Positions 43,814 to 52,731 of a stretch of 64,000 nt of DNA are shown piece by piece. The stretch's first letter is position 1. Each line of letters opens with the position of its first letter. This stretch comes from an uncultured Cellvibrio sp. (GTDB lineage Bacteria > Pseudomonadota > Gammaproteobacteria > Pseudomonadales > Cellvibrionaceae): the NCBI GenBank assembly GCA_937958105.1, contig CALFXJ010000038.1:1-64000 (forward strand), in the 5' to 3' direction. The notes under the pieces are model-generated. The model searched no databases and was not told the origin of the DNA. It saw only the letters and a list, made by a program, of their open reading frames with translations. A program made the translations under genes and the position numbers.

Positions 43814-44596
43814 ATGAGTACACCCGCCTATGCCAGCTTGAACCGCCGCCATGCACGTCATCATGTGCGTGACTTGAATACGCAACCGCATAGACCCCAG
43901 CGAAAAGCGCAGGTTATTCCGCTGATACCACGTCAACAGAAGTTGCAGGAAACCGTACCGCAGAAATCTGTGCGGGGTGCCCTGTCGCTGGCCGTGATCG
44001 TCGTGGCAGCCGCGCATCTGGCCCTTGCCTGGGTGCTCAATCAACCTGCTGACTTACCGATCACTAAAGCAGAGATTCCACCCATGACCGTGGAATTTTA
44101 TCGTCCACCGGTTGAGCAGCCACCCGAGCCGCCTCAACCGAAAGATGAACCGCCACCACCGGAGCCCGTGGTGGAAAAACCCAAGCCGGTGATCAAGAAG
44201 GAAGCACCCAAACCAGTGGAGAAAAAGCCGGAGCCTGAACCGGTTGTGCAGGAAGTCGCCGTTGTAGAACCGGTGCCCGAGTCCATACCGGAACCGCCAC
44301 CGGCACCAGTGCTGACCAAGGCGTCTGCCGATGCCGGTTACCTGCGTAACCCGGCGCCCCGCTACCCGGATTTTGCCCAGGAACGTGGCTGGGAGGGTAC
44401 GGTGATCCTTAATGTTCATGTGCTGGCCAACGGCAAACCCAAGACAGTAGAGGTCAAGCAATCCAGCGGACGTAAAGTGCTCGACGACTCAGCGGTTCAG
44501 GCTGTGAGGCGCTGGTCGTTTGTGCCAGCCAAACTGGGGGATACCACCGTTGATTCCTGGGTTGAGGTACCGATTGATTTCCGTTTATCCGAATAA
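43814..44596 (+). CDS. tonB: TonB energy-transducing protein
   Basis: The 260-residue protein has a membrane anchor near residues 57-75 (RGALSLAVIVVAAAHLALAWVL). A Pro/Glu/Lys-rich spacer follows (about 95-165, many PEP and KP repeats), then a C-terminal TonB domain starting RNPAPRYPDFAQERGWEGTV and ending in VPIDFRL. It transmits the proton-motive force from ExbBD to the two receptors. It has an unusually long basic N-terminus before the anchor. It is the first gene of tonB-exbB-exbD. Confidence 0.94.
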   Translation: MSTPAYASLNRRHARHHVRDLNTQPHRPQRKAQVIPLIPRQQKLQETVPQKSVRGALSLAVIVVAAAHLALAWVLNQPADLPITKAEIPPMTVEFYRPPVEQPPEPPQPKDEPPPPEPVVEKPKPVIKKEAPKPVEKKPEPEPVVQEVAVVEPVPESIPEPPPAPVLTKASADAGYLRNPAPRYPDFAQERGWEGTVILNVHVLANGKPKTVEVKQSSGRKVLDDSAVQAVRRWSFVPAKLGDTTVDSWVEVPIDFRLSE

Positions 44597-44663
44597 TCAC
44601 CACAACAACCACAGAAGATTTTTTACATTTATTTTTTAAACTTCAGACACAGAGAGCAATGCA

Positions 44664-45419
44664 ATGAACGATCTATATCAACTCGCAGTAGACATAACCC
44701 TGTGGTTATTGGTGGCTTTCTCCATCGTGACCTGGGCATTGATTTTAGTGAAAGGTGTACAGAATTATCTGGCTGCTCGACGTAACCGTCGTTTCACCAG
44801 CGCGTTCTGGAGCGCTACGGACCTTAACGCAGCCGCCGCGCTGGAAAATTATCAGGGTTCTGCCGCGCAGGTTGCCGCCACTGGATTTCGCACGCTGCGC
44901 AATGCGGATTCACCCCAGGGCAATGACCTCGAGCACAGCTGGGACCGCCAGGATCTGCTTGAACGCCATCTGCGTCAACAGATTCAAAAAGAGCGGCGCT
45001 CGCTGGAGAATGGCTTGGCTGTACTCGCTTCCATCGGTACCACAGCGCCCTTCGTTGGTCTGTTCGGCACTGTGTTCGGCATCATTGAAGCGCTAACCTC
45101 AATCACCAGCAGCGGCTCGGCAAGCATTGAGGTTGTCGCCGGCCCGATCGGCCACGCGTTGATCGCAACAGGTTTTGGTATTGCCGTGGCGATTCCTGCG
45201 GTGCTCGCCTACAACTTTTTTCTGCGGCGCCTCAAACTGATTGCTGCCGACCTGGACGACTTCGCCACGGATTTTGTAACGCTGGTGCAGAAAGTCGGCT
45301 TCCGCATCAAACCAACCGTAACGCCTACCAGACTTCCCAACACAAAATCCAGCGGCACCCAGGCAGCGTCCAGCGAGCCGTCAGTGGCTAGCAGTGAAGC
45401 ACCGGAGGTATTTGCATAA
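44664..45419 (+). CDS. exbB: Proton-channel subunit ExbB (MotA/TolQ/ExbB family)
   Basis: The 251-residue protein has three membrane helices: one near residues 10-30, and two around VLASIGTTAPFVGLFGTVFGIIEAL and GFGIAVAIPAVLAYNFFLRRL. It forms the channel that drives TonB. A Ser/Thr/Ala-rich C-terminal tail of about 30 residues is extra. Its stop overlaps the exbD start (TAATG). Confidence 0.93.
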   Translation: MNDLYQLAVDITLWLLVAFSIVTWALILVKGVQNYLAARRNRRFTSAFWSATDLNAAAALENYQGSAAQVAATGFRTLRNADSPQGNDLEHSWDRQDLLERHLRQQIQKERRSLENGLAVLASIGTTAPFVGLFGTVFGIIEALTSITSSGSASIEVVAGPIGHALIATGFGIAVAIPAVLAYNFFLRRLKLIAADLDDFATDFVTLVQKVGFRIKPTVTPTRLPNTKSSGTQAASSEPSVASSEAPEVFA

Positions 45420-45832
45420 TGGCTATTTCCAGCGGCAGTGGCGACAACGACGAAGTTCTGAGTGAAATTAATATCACGCCCATGGTGGATGTCATGCTGG
45501 TATTGCTGGTGGTGTTTATCATCACCGCACCGTTGATGACGAATTCAATTACGGTCAACCTGCCAAAAACCGAAGCGACGCCACAGGTGCAGGAACCGGA
45601 AAAACCGGTCATCCTCAGCATTGATGCAGAGGGTCTTGTGTATCTCGACAAGGAGGAAGTCCCGCTGCAGTTTGTTGAAGAAGAACTCACGACCCGCAAA
45701 ACCGTTAACCCGGACATCAGACTCAGCCTCAACGCCGACGAAGCCGTTTCCTACGGCATAGTGGCAAAGGTAATGGTCAGCATCGAACGGGCCGGAATCG
45801 ATAAGTTGTCGGTGATGACGCAGCAGGAGTGA
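45419..45832 (+). CDS. exbD: Proton-channel subunit ExbD
   Basis: The 137-residue protein has an N-terminal cytoplasmic part (SEINITPMVDVMLVLLVVFIIT) with the essential membrane Asp in the first helix, then a periplasmic domain ending DKLSVMTQQE. It works with ExbB to energise TonB. It is the last gene of the operon, followed by repeats. Confidence 0.94.
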   Translation: MAISSGSGDNDEVLSEINITPMVDVMLVLLVVFIITAPLMTNSITVNLPKTEATPQVQEPEKPVILSIDAEGLVYLDKEEVPLQFVEEELTTRKTVNPDIRLSLNADEAVSYGIVAKVMVSIERAGIDKLSVMTQQE

Positions 45833-45896
45833 TTTTTTTGGTTTTTGGTTTGCGATTTTTCAGGTGAAGGACAATAGACAGCAACATTAGTGCAGA

Positions 45897-46196
45897 GATG
45901 TCGGATTACGCCTTGGGGCTAATCCGACCTACGATGTGAAAGAGATTGAAGGCGGTGGCCGGTGTCGGATTACGCCTGCGGCTAATCCGACCTACATGTC
46001 TACGATTTCAAGGAGATTGTGTGATGGTGGGTTGTGTCGGATTACGCCTGCGGCTAATCCGACCTACATGTCTACGCGCCCAACTTACTTCCCGTAGGTC
46101 GGATTAGCGCAGCGTAATCCGACAACCCCGCTAATAAACAACCACACCCGCCAAACCTGTAGGTCGGATTAGCCTACGGCGTAATCCGACAACTCA
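45897..46196. repeat. Cluster of five palindromic repeats (REP-like), first locus
   Basis: Three copies of the word TCGGATTACGCC-n-GGCTAATCCGA followed by CCTAC lie in direct orientation at about 45899, 45963 and 46035. Two copies in the opposite orientation (starting GTAGGTCGGATTAG) lie at about 46094 and 46158. Each can fold as a hairpin (TCGGATTA with TAATCCGA). The cluster fills the gap between exbD and the next DszB-like gene (45833-46232). The same element occurs at 61188-61624. No transposase is nearby. Confidence 0.9.
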
Positions 46197-46232
46197 GGCA
46201 CCCGTCCCTAATCCAACCCACAAACTCCCAAC

Positions 46233-47297
46233 CTATGCCGCCGAGCGTTTGAGATTTTCCCGCACGGTTTCCAACGGGCGGGGATCGATCCATTGGCGGA
46301 CGTCTACCGCGTTGGGGATAAACTGCCAGCGGTGCAGGAAGTCGGTAAAGTCCTGCAGGCCGAGGATGGAGTTTTCTGCCAGGTCGGTTCTTAAACGCAG
46401 GTGCGCGTCTTTGCCGTAGGCCTGAGTCACCCAGTATTCGCTGCTGTTGGTTTCTTTGGCAAGGAAGCGACGGGTTTCATCGGGATGCTCCCAGGCCCAG
46501 TGTTCCGCGCGCAATACCTGTTCAACAATATTCACGGCCGAATCAAAATGTTTATCGAGCAGATTGATATCGACGGTGAGTGTACGTGGTGTACCGTTAT
46601 TGGCGCGGATGAGCGGATCAGGATGTGAGCCGGTGTCTATCACAACCTGCAGGCCGAATTGATGCGCGATCTGTGCAGCAGAGGCGCCCTTCAGGAATAT
46701 GGCATCCACCTCGCGACGAAGCAGTCCGAGTAACTCCGCATTGCGTCCTCCCGCACGGCGGCCGCTGAAGGTGTTGGTGCCGGTGTCAGATTGCACGGCT
46801 GGCTCGTCACTGTAAGTACTGCCAATAACATAGTCAACAATCTCTACGTCATTGACCGTCAGCCCTTCCAGCCTCAACGCATTTTCCAGGCCACGCAGCG
46901 CCTGGGCACGGGTGAAATCAATCTGCACATTTTCCCATTTCGGTAAACCAAAACGGCGGCCTTTCAGATCTTTGACATGTTTGATATTGGATTCCGGCAA
47001 CGCCAGGATGTACTGCACTTCATCGGCCCAGGATAAACCGAGCACGCGGGTTTCACGCCCGGCTGAGCGCGCCCAGATTGCAGGAATATTGCCGCCGTGG
47101 CGAACAGAGTTCACCAGTGTGTGATCAAAGTGCGACTCACGCACAGACTGATCATTAGACTCACGCAGGGATTTAATGTCTGTGTTGCGGGATTGGAAAC
47201 TTTGTTCCAGCCAGCCTTTCTGTACGGCAATACCCAGGCCGGTGGGAACGGGACAACGGGTGTACCAGAGGGCGTCCAAAGGTTCTGATTGACTCAT
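46233..47297 (-). CDS. DszB-like sulfinate desulfinase homolog, paralog B
   Basis: The 354-residue protein without signal peptide has C15 in WYTRCPVPTG, which matches the DszB SNCPVPNA segment around Cys27. H56 and R66 (SHFDH...VRHGGNIP) match His60 and Arg70 with the same ten-residue spacing. SWADEVQYILALPESNIKHVKDLKGRRFGLP is the usual binding-protein core. It is monocistronic, with the best sigma-54-type promoter in the window at 47356-47371, and AGGAG before its ATG. It lies next to sfnR. I infer a desulfinase on an unknown sulfinate; a non-catalytic binding role remains possible. Confidence 0.78.
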   Translation of the reverse strand: MSQSEPLDALWYTRCPVPTGLGIAVQKGWLEQSFQSRNTDIKSLRESNDQSVRESHFDHTLVNSVRHGGNIPAIWARSAGRETRVLGLSWADEVQYILALPESNIKHVKDLKGRRFGLPKWENVQIDFTRAQALRGLENALRLEGLTVNDVEIVDYVIGSTYSDEPAVQSDTGTNTFSGRRAGGRNAELLGLLRREVDAIFLKGASAAQIAHQFGLQVVIDTGSHPDPLIRANNGTPRTLTVDINLLDKHFDSAVNIVEQVLRAEHWAWEHPDETRRFLAKETNSSEYWVTQAYGKDAHLRLRTDLAENSILGLQDFTDFLHRWQFIPNAVDVRQWIDPRPLETVRENLKRSAA

Positions 47298-47355
47298 GGT
47301 GTGGCTCCTGTGATGGTAGATAGTGAACGACGAAAATTATCGTCGGAATCACAGG

Positions 47356-47371
47356 AGCAAGTGCCGTGCCA
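47356..47371 (-). promoter_or_regulatory. Sigma-54 promoter upstream of DszB-like paralog B
   Basis: On the minus strand it reads TGGCACGGCACTTGCT. Both elements match the consensus TGGCACG-N4-TTGCW exactly. It lies 59 bases upstream of the gene start. Confidence 0.9.
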
Positions 47372-47458
47372 TGGAGCATTGGCAGGTTATTGTGCGGTTT
47401 TTTAGCCTCCTTTTGAGCACTTCGGTGATTTCTCACGCGCTCTTCTGGTTTAACTGCT

Positions 47459-47490
47459 GATTTGCCAGCAATCTGACTTGCTGGCAAATC
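47459..47490. terminator. Hairpin between sfnR and DszB-like paralog B
   Basis: GATTTGCCAGCAA and TTGCTGGCAAATC form a perfect 13-bp stem with a 6-base loop. TTTTT follows on the plus strand a few bases on. It may end the sfnR transcript, though on that strand the T tract is absent. Confidence 0.55.
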
Positions 47491-47555
47491 AACATTTTTC
47501 AGGGCTTTTTTGCACTGTCTATTTACTGCTTACATTCGCTATCCGCCAGACCTGG

Positions 47556-48716
47556 TCAGGCGTGACTGTCCGCCGTAAAGCTGTGCTTTTCCCGGACACT
47601 GTCATAACTGGTATCACGCAATAATCCATGGCGTTTTAACAATGTGCGCATGACGTTGCGTGATATTCCCAGCAGCGCCGCCGCATGAACCTGATTGTAC
47701 TGGCTGTGACTGAATGCCTCATGGACAATCAGACTTTCCAGCTGATCAAAATAAGAATCTTCACTGCGGGTGTTGAACAGCTTGCGCAACTGTTTTGCAA
47801 TAACATCCAGAGGATGCTCGTGCTCGCTGACGTGCGGCGACAGAACATCGCTTTGCGCACGGCCACGACCACCCTTCCTGTTCAACAGGGTCTCCCAGCC
47901 ACCGGTCACCTTGACATGTTCCGGCTCGATGGTTTCTTCACCGGAAACCAGCAGTGCAAAGTGAATGACATTTTCCAGCTCACGGATATTGCCCGGCCAG
48001 GAATATTCCAGCATCAGATCGATAGCATCCGGCGAAAACCGAGGCTTTTTATATCCCATGCGCAGACTGTAATTTTCCAGAAAATAATCCGCCAGCGGCA
48101 TGATGTCGCCGGGACGTTCACGCAGCGGGGGCAAGCGCACGTGAGCGATATTGATGCGGTATAACAGGTCGCGCCGGAAATGGCCCGCTGTCACCGCGTG
48201 ATCAAGATCCACGTTAGTCGCCGCCACCAGACGCACATCGACCGGAATGCTTTTACGCGAACCGATACGCACAACCTCGCGTTCCTGCAGCACACGCAAC
48301 AGTTTTACCTGCAGCGGCAGCGGCAGATCCCCGATTTCGTCAAGAAATAATGTGCCACCATTCGCCGCTTCAAACCAACCTTCCCGCTTTCCTGAAGCTC
48401 CGGTAAATGAACCGGCTTCATGACCGAAGAGCTCGCTTTCCGCCAGTTGATCACTGATCGCGCCACAGTTGACCGCCAGGAAAGGCCCCTTGCGTCCACT
48501 CAGGTGATGGATGTGTCTGGCAACGAGTTCCTTACCCGTTCCCGTCTCACCACCAATCAGCACCGGTGCCTCACTCGGGCCGATACGCTCAATGTAATCC
48601 AGGAGTGCGGCAGACACGGGGTCAGAGAAAACCAGTGCCTTGGCTCTGACAGAAAGCGGTTGAGCATTGCCTCCTTCGAGAGATAAAACCATGGGTCGCT
48701 GTGTAGTTTCAGTCAC
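47556..48716 (-). CDS. sfnR: Sigma-54-dependent activator, SfnR-like
   Basis: The 386-residue protein has no sensory N-terminal domain. An AAA+ domain follows almost at once: Walker A GETGTGKE at 56-63, the sigma-54 contact loop GSFTGA at 102-107 (Ser for the usual Ala), Walker B GTLFLDEIGDLP, and a C-terminal Fis-type helix-turn-helix (HAAALLGISRNVMRTLLKRHG). This matches SfnR, which in Pseudomonas activates sulfone and sulfonate use under sulfur limitation. The lack of a sensor domain implies control by its own expression level, normally through CysB. It probably drives the ten sigma-54-type promoters in this window. The start is GTG 48716 or ATG 48692; neither has a strong ribosome binding site. 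Confidence 0.9.
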   Translation of the reverse strand: MTETTQRPMVLSLEGGNAQPLSVRAKALVFSDPVSAALLDYIERIGPSEAPVLIGGETGTGKELVARHIHHLSGRKGPFLAVNCGAISDQLAESELFGHEAGSFTGASGKREGWFEAANGGTLFLDEIGDLPLPLQVKLLRVLQEREVVRIGSRKSIPVDVRLVAATNVDLDHAVTAGHFRRDLLYRINIAHVRLPPLRERPGDIMPLADYFLENYSLRMGYKKPRFSPDAIDLMLEYSWPGNIRELENVIHFALLVSGEETIEPEHVKVTGGWETLLNRKGGRGRAQSDVLSPHVSEHEHPLDVIAKQLRKLFNTRSEDSYFDQLESLIVHEAFSHSQYNQVHAAALLGISRNVMRTLLKRHGLLRDTSYDSVREKHSFTADSHA

Positions 48717-48791
48717 GGAATTTACTCAACAATCAGTTATCGGTTTCGGGTGAAATGGAATGGTTGCCAGTGTAAAAGGCGGCCCACTTTT

Positions 48792-48822
48792 TTATAAGGA
48801 ATTTATAACTATAAACTTATAA
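48792..48822 (-). promoter_or_regulatory. Triple TTATAA motif upstream of sfnR, possible CysB-type site
   Basis: TTATAA occurs at 48792, 48803 and 48817, the last two as inverted copies around ACTATAAAC (TTATAACTATAAACTTATAA as a near-palindrome). LysR-type regulators of the CysB/Cbl group bind AT-rich direct or inverted repeats of this kind, and sfnR is controlled by CysB in Pseudomonas. It lies 75-105 bases upstream of the gene. Confidence 0.45.
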
Positions 48823-49023
48823 CTGACACGAAAAGCCAGCCTGAGCCTGCTGCTTACGCAACATTCTGCTGTCTTTCAAACAGCAGCTGCTGAACAAAAA
48901 TCATCAAATGCGCCTGAGTTGTTCGAGCTGACCTAACCCATCCCGTTAAAATTCCCCCCGACTGCCGAGAAAAAATGCGCCAGATGCTGTCCAAGTCGCA
49001 TTTCCCCAGGGCCATCCAGCCAT

Positions 49024-49039
49024 TGGCACAGATACTGCT
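49024..49039 (+). promoter_or_regulatory. Sigma-54 promoter upstream of TonB-dependent receptor 2
   Basis: TGGCACAGATACTGCT, preceded by T, has a perfect -24 element and the -12 element CTGCT, with ten bases between GG and GC. It lies 42 bases upstream of the start. Confidence 0.85.
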
Positions 49040-49081
49040 GTTGGGCGTAGCGCAAGTGTTTTTTAATCCTGGGGAAATTTT

Positions 49082-51361
49082 ATGCGTTTTACCAAAACCA
49101 AATTATCGATCGCACTGGCGGGCGCAATCGGCATTCAAACTGCCGAGGCTGCGAGTGAGGTCGCCGAAGAAAATTTACTAACAGCGGCAGTAGCGCGCAG
49201 CGAAAATGTTGAACACCGCCGGCTCGAAAACGTGGTGGTTACCGCACAACGACGTAAGGAAAATATTCAACAGGTTCCTTCGGCCGTAAGTGTGGTCGGC
49301 GGCAACAAGTTAGTGGAGTCCGGTGTAGGTCGCTCGGCTGCGGAAATTACGCAACTCGTACCTAATACCTCCGCTGGCCAGAGCAACGGCCACAGCCGCC
49401 CACGCTGGTGGATTCGCGGCGTTGGCACCGGCACTCAGGGATTGGACTCGCCCAGTCCCGTGGGTATTTACCTGGACGATGTCTATATCAGCAACGCCAG
49501 TGCAACGGCGTTTCCTTTATTTGATCTGGAGCGGGTAGAAGTCCTGCGCGGGCCACAGGGAACCCTGTGGGGAAAAAATACCACCGGCGGTGCGATCAAT
49601 CTGATCTCAAAGAAACCGCGCTTCTCACCGGATGGTTACGTCAAGATTGATCAGCGCAGTCATGACAACATTTTGATCCAGGGCGCTGCTGGTGGTGCCG
49701 TGTACGACGATAAAGTTGCTGCCCGCATTTCTTTTCATCAGGACACCCGCGATGGCGTCTTCAATAATACATTTACCGGTGAAGAAACCTTTTCCCATAC
49801 GGATTCGGCTGGGCGCGTTCAGGTATTGACCAAGCCGACTGAAACACTCGATGTGTTGTTCAACGTGCATTACCGCCGTTACACCACGGACGGTGCCAAT
49901 GCCACGGTGATCGGTACCGGACCAGACGGCGCCTTCTGGACTAACGGAGCAACCTACATTCCCAGTGCTGACCGTCGCGACCTGAGTACCAACGTTGATC
50001 TGAAACACGACGTCAAACAGGACGGAGCACTGATCAACCTCAACTGGCAGCTGGCGGATGGTTATGAATTAACCGCAATCAGCGCCTATGAAGGCTACGA
50101 AAACCAAAGTGACAGTGATGGCGATAACACACTGCTGGAAATATCGCGCGGCTATACCGATGCAAAAACCAGTCAGCTGTCCCAGGAAATACGCCTTAAC
50201 TCACCGACAGATGGCCGGTATCGCTGGGTCGCGGGAGTCCATTACTTTACCGACCGTATTGACTCGGATTCCGCCAGCGGCACCCTGCCCACCGCGCAAA
50301 AGCCGCAGGGCCGTCCTAACGCTTATGCCAATACCGTGTATCGTCATGACAGCGAAAGCTATGCCGTATTCGGCAACCTTACCTACAACATAACTGATCG
50401 CTTCTCATTGACAACCGGGCTGCGCTGGTCGCGGGAAGAAAAATCCATTGACCTGAATTACTACGTGGCCACCGGAGCCGTGGAGTTTTTCGACCAGGCC
50501 AGCTGGTGGAGACAATCGTCAGTGAATGCGCCGCTGGCACTGCGCGCCCGTCAGGACGCGACCAACGACTGGAGCGACTGGACCTACGACCTTACACCGC
50601 AGTATCAACTAAGCGATAACTCGCTGGTGTATATCAAAGTCGCCAAAGGTTTTCGTGGCGGTGGCTATAACAGTGCTCCCCGTTCGCAGGATGCCATCAG
50701 CGTCCTTGATCCCGAATACCTGACCTCCTATGAACTGGGCTATAAATCGGAACTTCTGGATGGTCAGCTCATCCTGAACGCGAATGTGTTCACCTACGAG
50801 TACGAGGATATCCAGATCAACGCGGTCCTGCCCTCGCCCACTGGCGCGCTGTCACAGTTGCGCAACGCCGCTGAAGGTAAAGCCACTGGCGCCGAGTTTG
50901 AAATTCAAGCACTGCTTACGACGAACCTGCAGTTCAAACTAGGCCTGGGCTGGCTGGATACAGAGTTCAGCAAATTCGTAGACGTGAACGGCGATTATTC
51001 CGGTAATCGTTTTGTGCGTTCACCGGAATTTTCTGCGGTGTTCTCGCTGGATTACCGTTACCCGCTGGATAACGGTTCAAGCCTGGCATTTTCTACGGAC
51101 TGGAATTTCCAGAGCGAATACTTCTTCTACACCAACAACCAGACTGACCCAAACCTTGCCCAGGATGATTACACCATCGGCGAGGCCCGCCTGTCGTGGA
51201 TCAGCGCGGATGAACGCCTGACCCTGAGTGCTTATGCAAAGAATGTCTCCGATGAAAAATACAAACTGCACGCACTGCCACCGGCGGCCGGTGCCAGTGG
51301 AAATACGGTGAACTGGTCTGAGCCTCGCAATTATGGTGTATCACTGATACTGCGGTATTAA
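49082..51361 (+). CDS. TonB-dependent outer-membrane receptor 2
   Basis: The 759-residue precursor has a short signal segment (hydrophobic to about residue 22) and a TonB-box-like region (ENVVVTAQRRKE). The plug contains VPSAVSVVGG and LRGPQGTLWGKNTTGGAINLIS, and the barrel ends in an aromatic-containing strand (YGVSLILRY). It is about as divergent from receptor 1 as members of different substrate groups. The sigma-54-type promoter and the sfnR gene next door indicate induction during sulfur limitation. It probably carries sulfonates, sulfate esters or sulfones larger than porins allow. Confidence 0.92.
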   Translation: MRFTKTKLSIALAGAIGIQTAEAASEVAEENLLTAAVARSENVEHRRLENVVVTAQRRKENIQQVPSAVSVVGGNKLVESGVGRSAAEITQLVPNTSAGQSNGHSRPRWWIRGVGTGTQGLDSPSPVGIYLDDVYISNASATAFPLFDLERVEVLRGPQGTLWGKNTTGGAINLISKKPRFSPDGYVKIDQRSHDNILIQGAAGGAVYDDKVAARISFHQDTRDGVFNNTFTGEETFSHTDSAGRVQVLTKPTETLDVLFNVHYRRYTTDGANATVIGTGPDGAFWTNGATYIPSADRRDLSTNVDLKHDVKQDGALINLNWQLADGYELTAISAYEGYENQSDSDGDNTLLEISRGYTDAKTSQLSQEIRLNSPTDGRYRWVAGVHYFTDRIDSDSASGTLPTAQKPQGRPNAYANTVYRHDSESYAVFGNLTYNITDRFSLTTGLRWSREEKSIDLNYYVATGAVEFFDQASWWRQSSVNAPLALRARQDATNDWSDWTYDLTPQYQLSDNSLVYIKVAKGFRGGGYNSAPRSQDAISVLDPEYLTSYELGYKSELLDGQLILNANVFTYEYEDIQINAVLPSPTGALSQLRNAAEGKATGAEFEIQALLTTNLQFKLGLGWLDTEFSKFVDVNGDYSGNRFVRSPEFSAVFSLDYRYPLDNGSSLAFSTDWNFQSEYFFYTNNQTDPNLAQDDYTIGEARLSWISADERLTLSAYAKNVSDEKYKLHALPPAAGASGNTVNWSEPRNYGVSLILRY

Positions 51362-51385
51362 CACTGAGCACTGTGGTGTTAACCT

Positions 51386-51473
51386 TCAGTCCCGGCCTGG
51401 CCGGGACTGAGTCGAAAAGGTACTAAGCCAGGACATAAAAAAACCTTTACCGATTTCGGTAAAGGTTTTTTTA
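51386..51473. terminator. Two hairpins between receptor 2 and the SsuD-type operon
   Basis: TCAGTCCCGGCC and the inverse copy ending CCGGGACTGA form a first stem at 51386-51410. A second hairpin at 51437-51473 (AAAAAACCTTTACCG and CGGTAAAGGTTTTTTT) has T runs on both strands and is a good bidirectional terminator for the convergent genes. Confidence 0.9.
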
Positions 51474-51535
51474 TTATTCAACTTTTTTACTTGAATGTTT
51501 GTTGCTCAATTTTTATTGCTGACATTGGCGTCAGT

Positions 51536-52717
51536 TTAACGAACCGCACTCAACAGGCCCGGCGTTTCTGCGTGCAGTTTCTGCCGGCCGCGCACCAGAG
51601 GCAGTACTTCTTCGCCCACGCGGTAAGCTTCTTCCAGGTGCGAGGTACTGGCCAGAATAAAGGCATCCGCACCCAGTGCAACCAGGTCATCCAGTCGCTG
51701 CGCTACCTGCTCATAGCTGCCAACAATGCCCTGCCCCTGCCCACCACGTAACAGATTGAAACCAGACCAGATGTTGGGCTCGATAATCAGGTCGCGATAA
51801 TCGCTGATCGTCTTGGGCCGGAAGGTGGATTGCCGCTGGCCGCCCACCGAATCACCAATGCGCGCCTGCTGTTGCTTGTAGCGTTCCAGCTGCTGCGCAT
51901 CAAGATTTTCAAAACCGCGGCGCACTTCACGCCAGGCTTCTTCTTCCGTCGCCCGCGCCACAATATCAACACGCACTGCACATTTGATCTTGCGGCCCAG
52001 CTGGTCCGTACGGGCCTTAACGCGCTCGAACTTATCGCGCAGCTGTGACAATGGCTCCAGCCAGGATAAATAGTAATCCGCATGTTTCGAAGCGGAAATC
52101 AGTGCAGCATCTGACGAGCCGGAGAAATAAATTTCCGGAAACGCCTCCTCGTTGAGCGGAAATGGCAGGGCTGCATCCTCAACCTGATAGAAACGTCCCT
52201 GATAATTAAACGGTTTCCCTTGCCACACCCCACGCAGAACATCGAGAAATTCGGTGGTACGGGCATAGCGGTCATCGTGACTGAATGAATCGCCCCACCA
52301 TAACTGCACCGGTCCACCACCGCCGGTGATCACGTTAAACAAGGCCCGCCCGCCGGTTGCACGCTGCAGACTGGCAGTCATGCGCGCTGCAGTCACCGGA
52401 TTGAGGAACCCCGGCTGGAACGCAATCATGAAACGAAACGTTTTAGTCTCCCGTGCAAGAAACGATGAAATTGCCCAGGGTTCATCAGTCATAGGAAACG
52501 ACGGCAGCAAGCCACCGTGGAAACCGGAAATTTCAGCAGCATGGGCGACTTCGGCAATGTAATCAATGTAGGTGTAACCATCGCGTCCGCCGCCACCCAG
52601 ACCGGGATTGCGGATATGATCCTGACCCTGCAGCCAGTCGCCGCGATAAGGTGTGCGCGAACGGTGCGAGCTGGGCTCGCCATGGGTGGGAATTCGCCAA
52701 AAAAAATCAATACTCAT
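51536..52717 (-). CDS. ssuD: SsuD-like FMNH2-dependent alkanesulfonate monooxygenase
   Basis: The 393-residue luciferase-fold enzyme matches SsuD: FFWRIPTHGEPS at the start, YTYIDYIAEVAHAAEISGF, RFMIAFQPGFLNPVTAARMTASLQRATGGRALFNVITGG, FSGSSDAALISASKHADYYLSWLEP, then NIWSGFNLLRGGQGQGIVGSYEQVAQRL containing the active-site Arg of the LxRGG loop. It oxidises an alkanesulfonate to aldehyde and sulfite with reduced FMN, likely supplied by SsuE. It is the third gene of the operon DszB-like C, SsuD-like, SsuD. Confidence 0.92.
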   Translation of the reverse strand: MSIDFFWRIPTHGEPSSHRSRTPYRGDWLQGQDHIRNPGLGGGGRDGYTYIDYIAEVAHAAEISGFHGGLLPSFPMTDEPWAISSFLARETKTFRFMIAFQPGFLNPVTAARMTASLQRATGGRALFNVITGGGGPVQLWWGDSFSHDDRYARTTEFLDVLRGVWQGKPFNYQGRFYQVEDAALPFPLNEEAFPEIYFSGSSDAALISASKHADYYLSWLEPLSQLRDKFERVKARTDQLGRKIKCAVRVDIVARATEEEAWREVRRGFENLDAQQLERYKQQQARIGDSVGGQRQSTFRPKTISDYRDLIIEPNIWSGFNLLRGGQGQGIVGSYEQVAQRLDDLVALGADAFILASTSHLEEAYRVGEEVLPLVRGRQKLHAETPGLLSAVR

Positions 52718-52731
52718 AAGGTCACTCCGAA

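Larger units (their letters stand above)
48717..49081. other. Divergent region between sfnR and TonB-dependent receptor 2
   Basis: This 365-base gap contains the TTATAA cluster at 48792-48822 (sfnR side) and a sigma-54-type promoter at 49024-49039 (receptor side). An open frame crossing the promoter at 48975 has no ribosome binding site and is ignored. Confidence 0.5.

Noticed and set aside
44054..44461. Minus-strand open frames within tonB
   Set aside because: They mirror the proline-rich codons of tonB and have no start signals or domains.
48975..49181. Open frame of 68 codons before TonB receptor 2
   Set aside because: It overlaps the sigma-54 promoter and the receptor start, has no ribosome binding site and encodes no recognisable domain.
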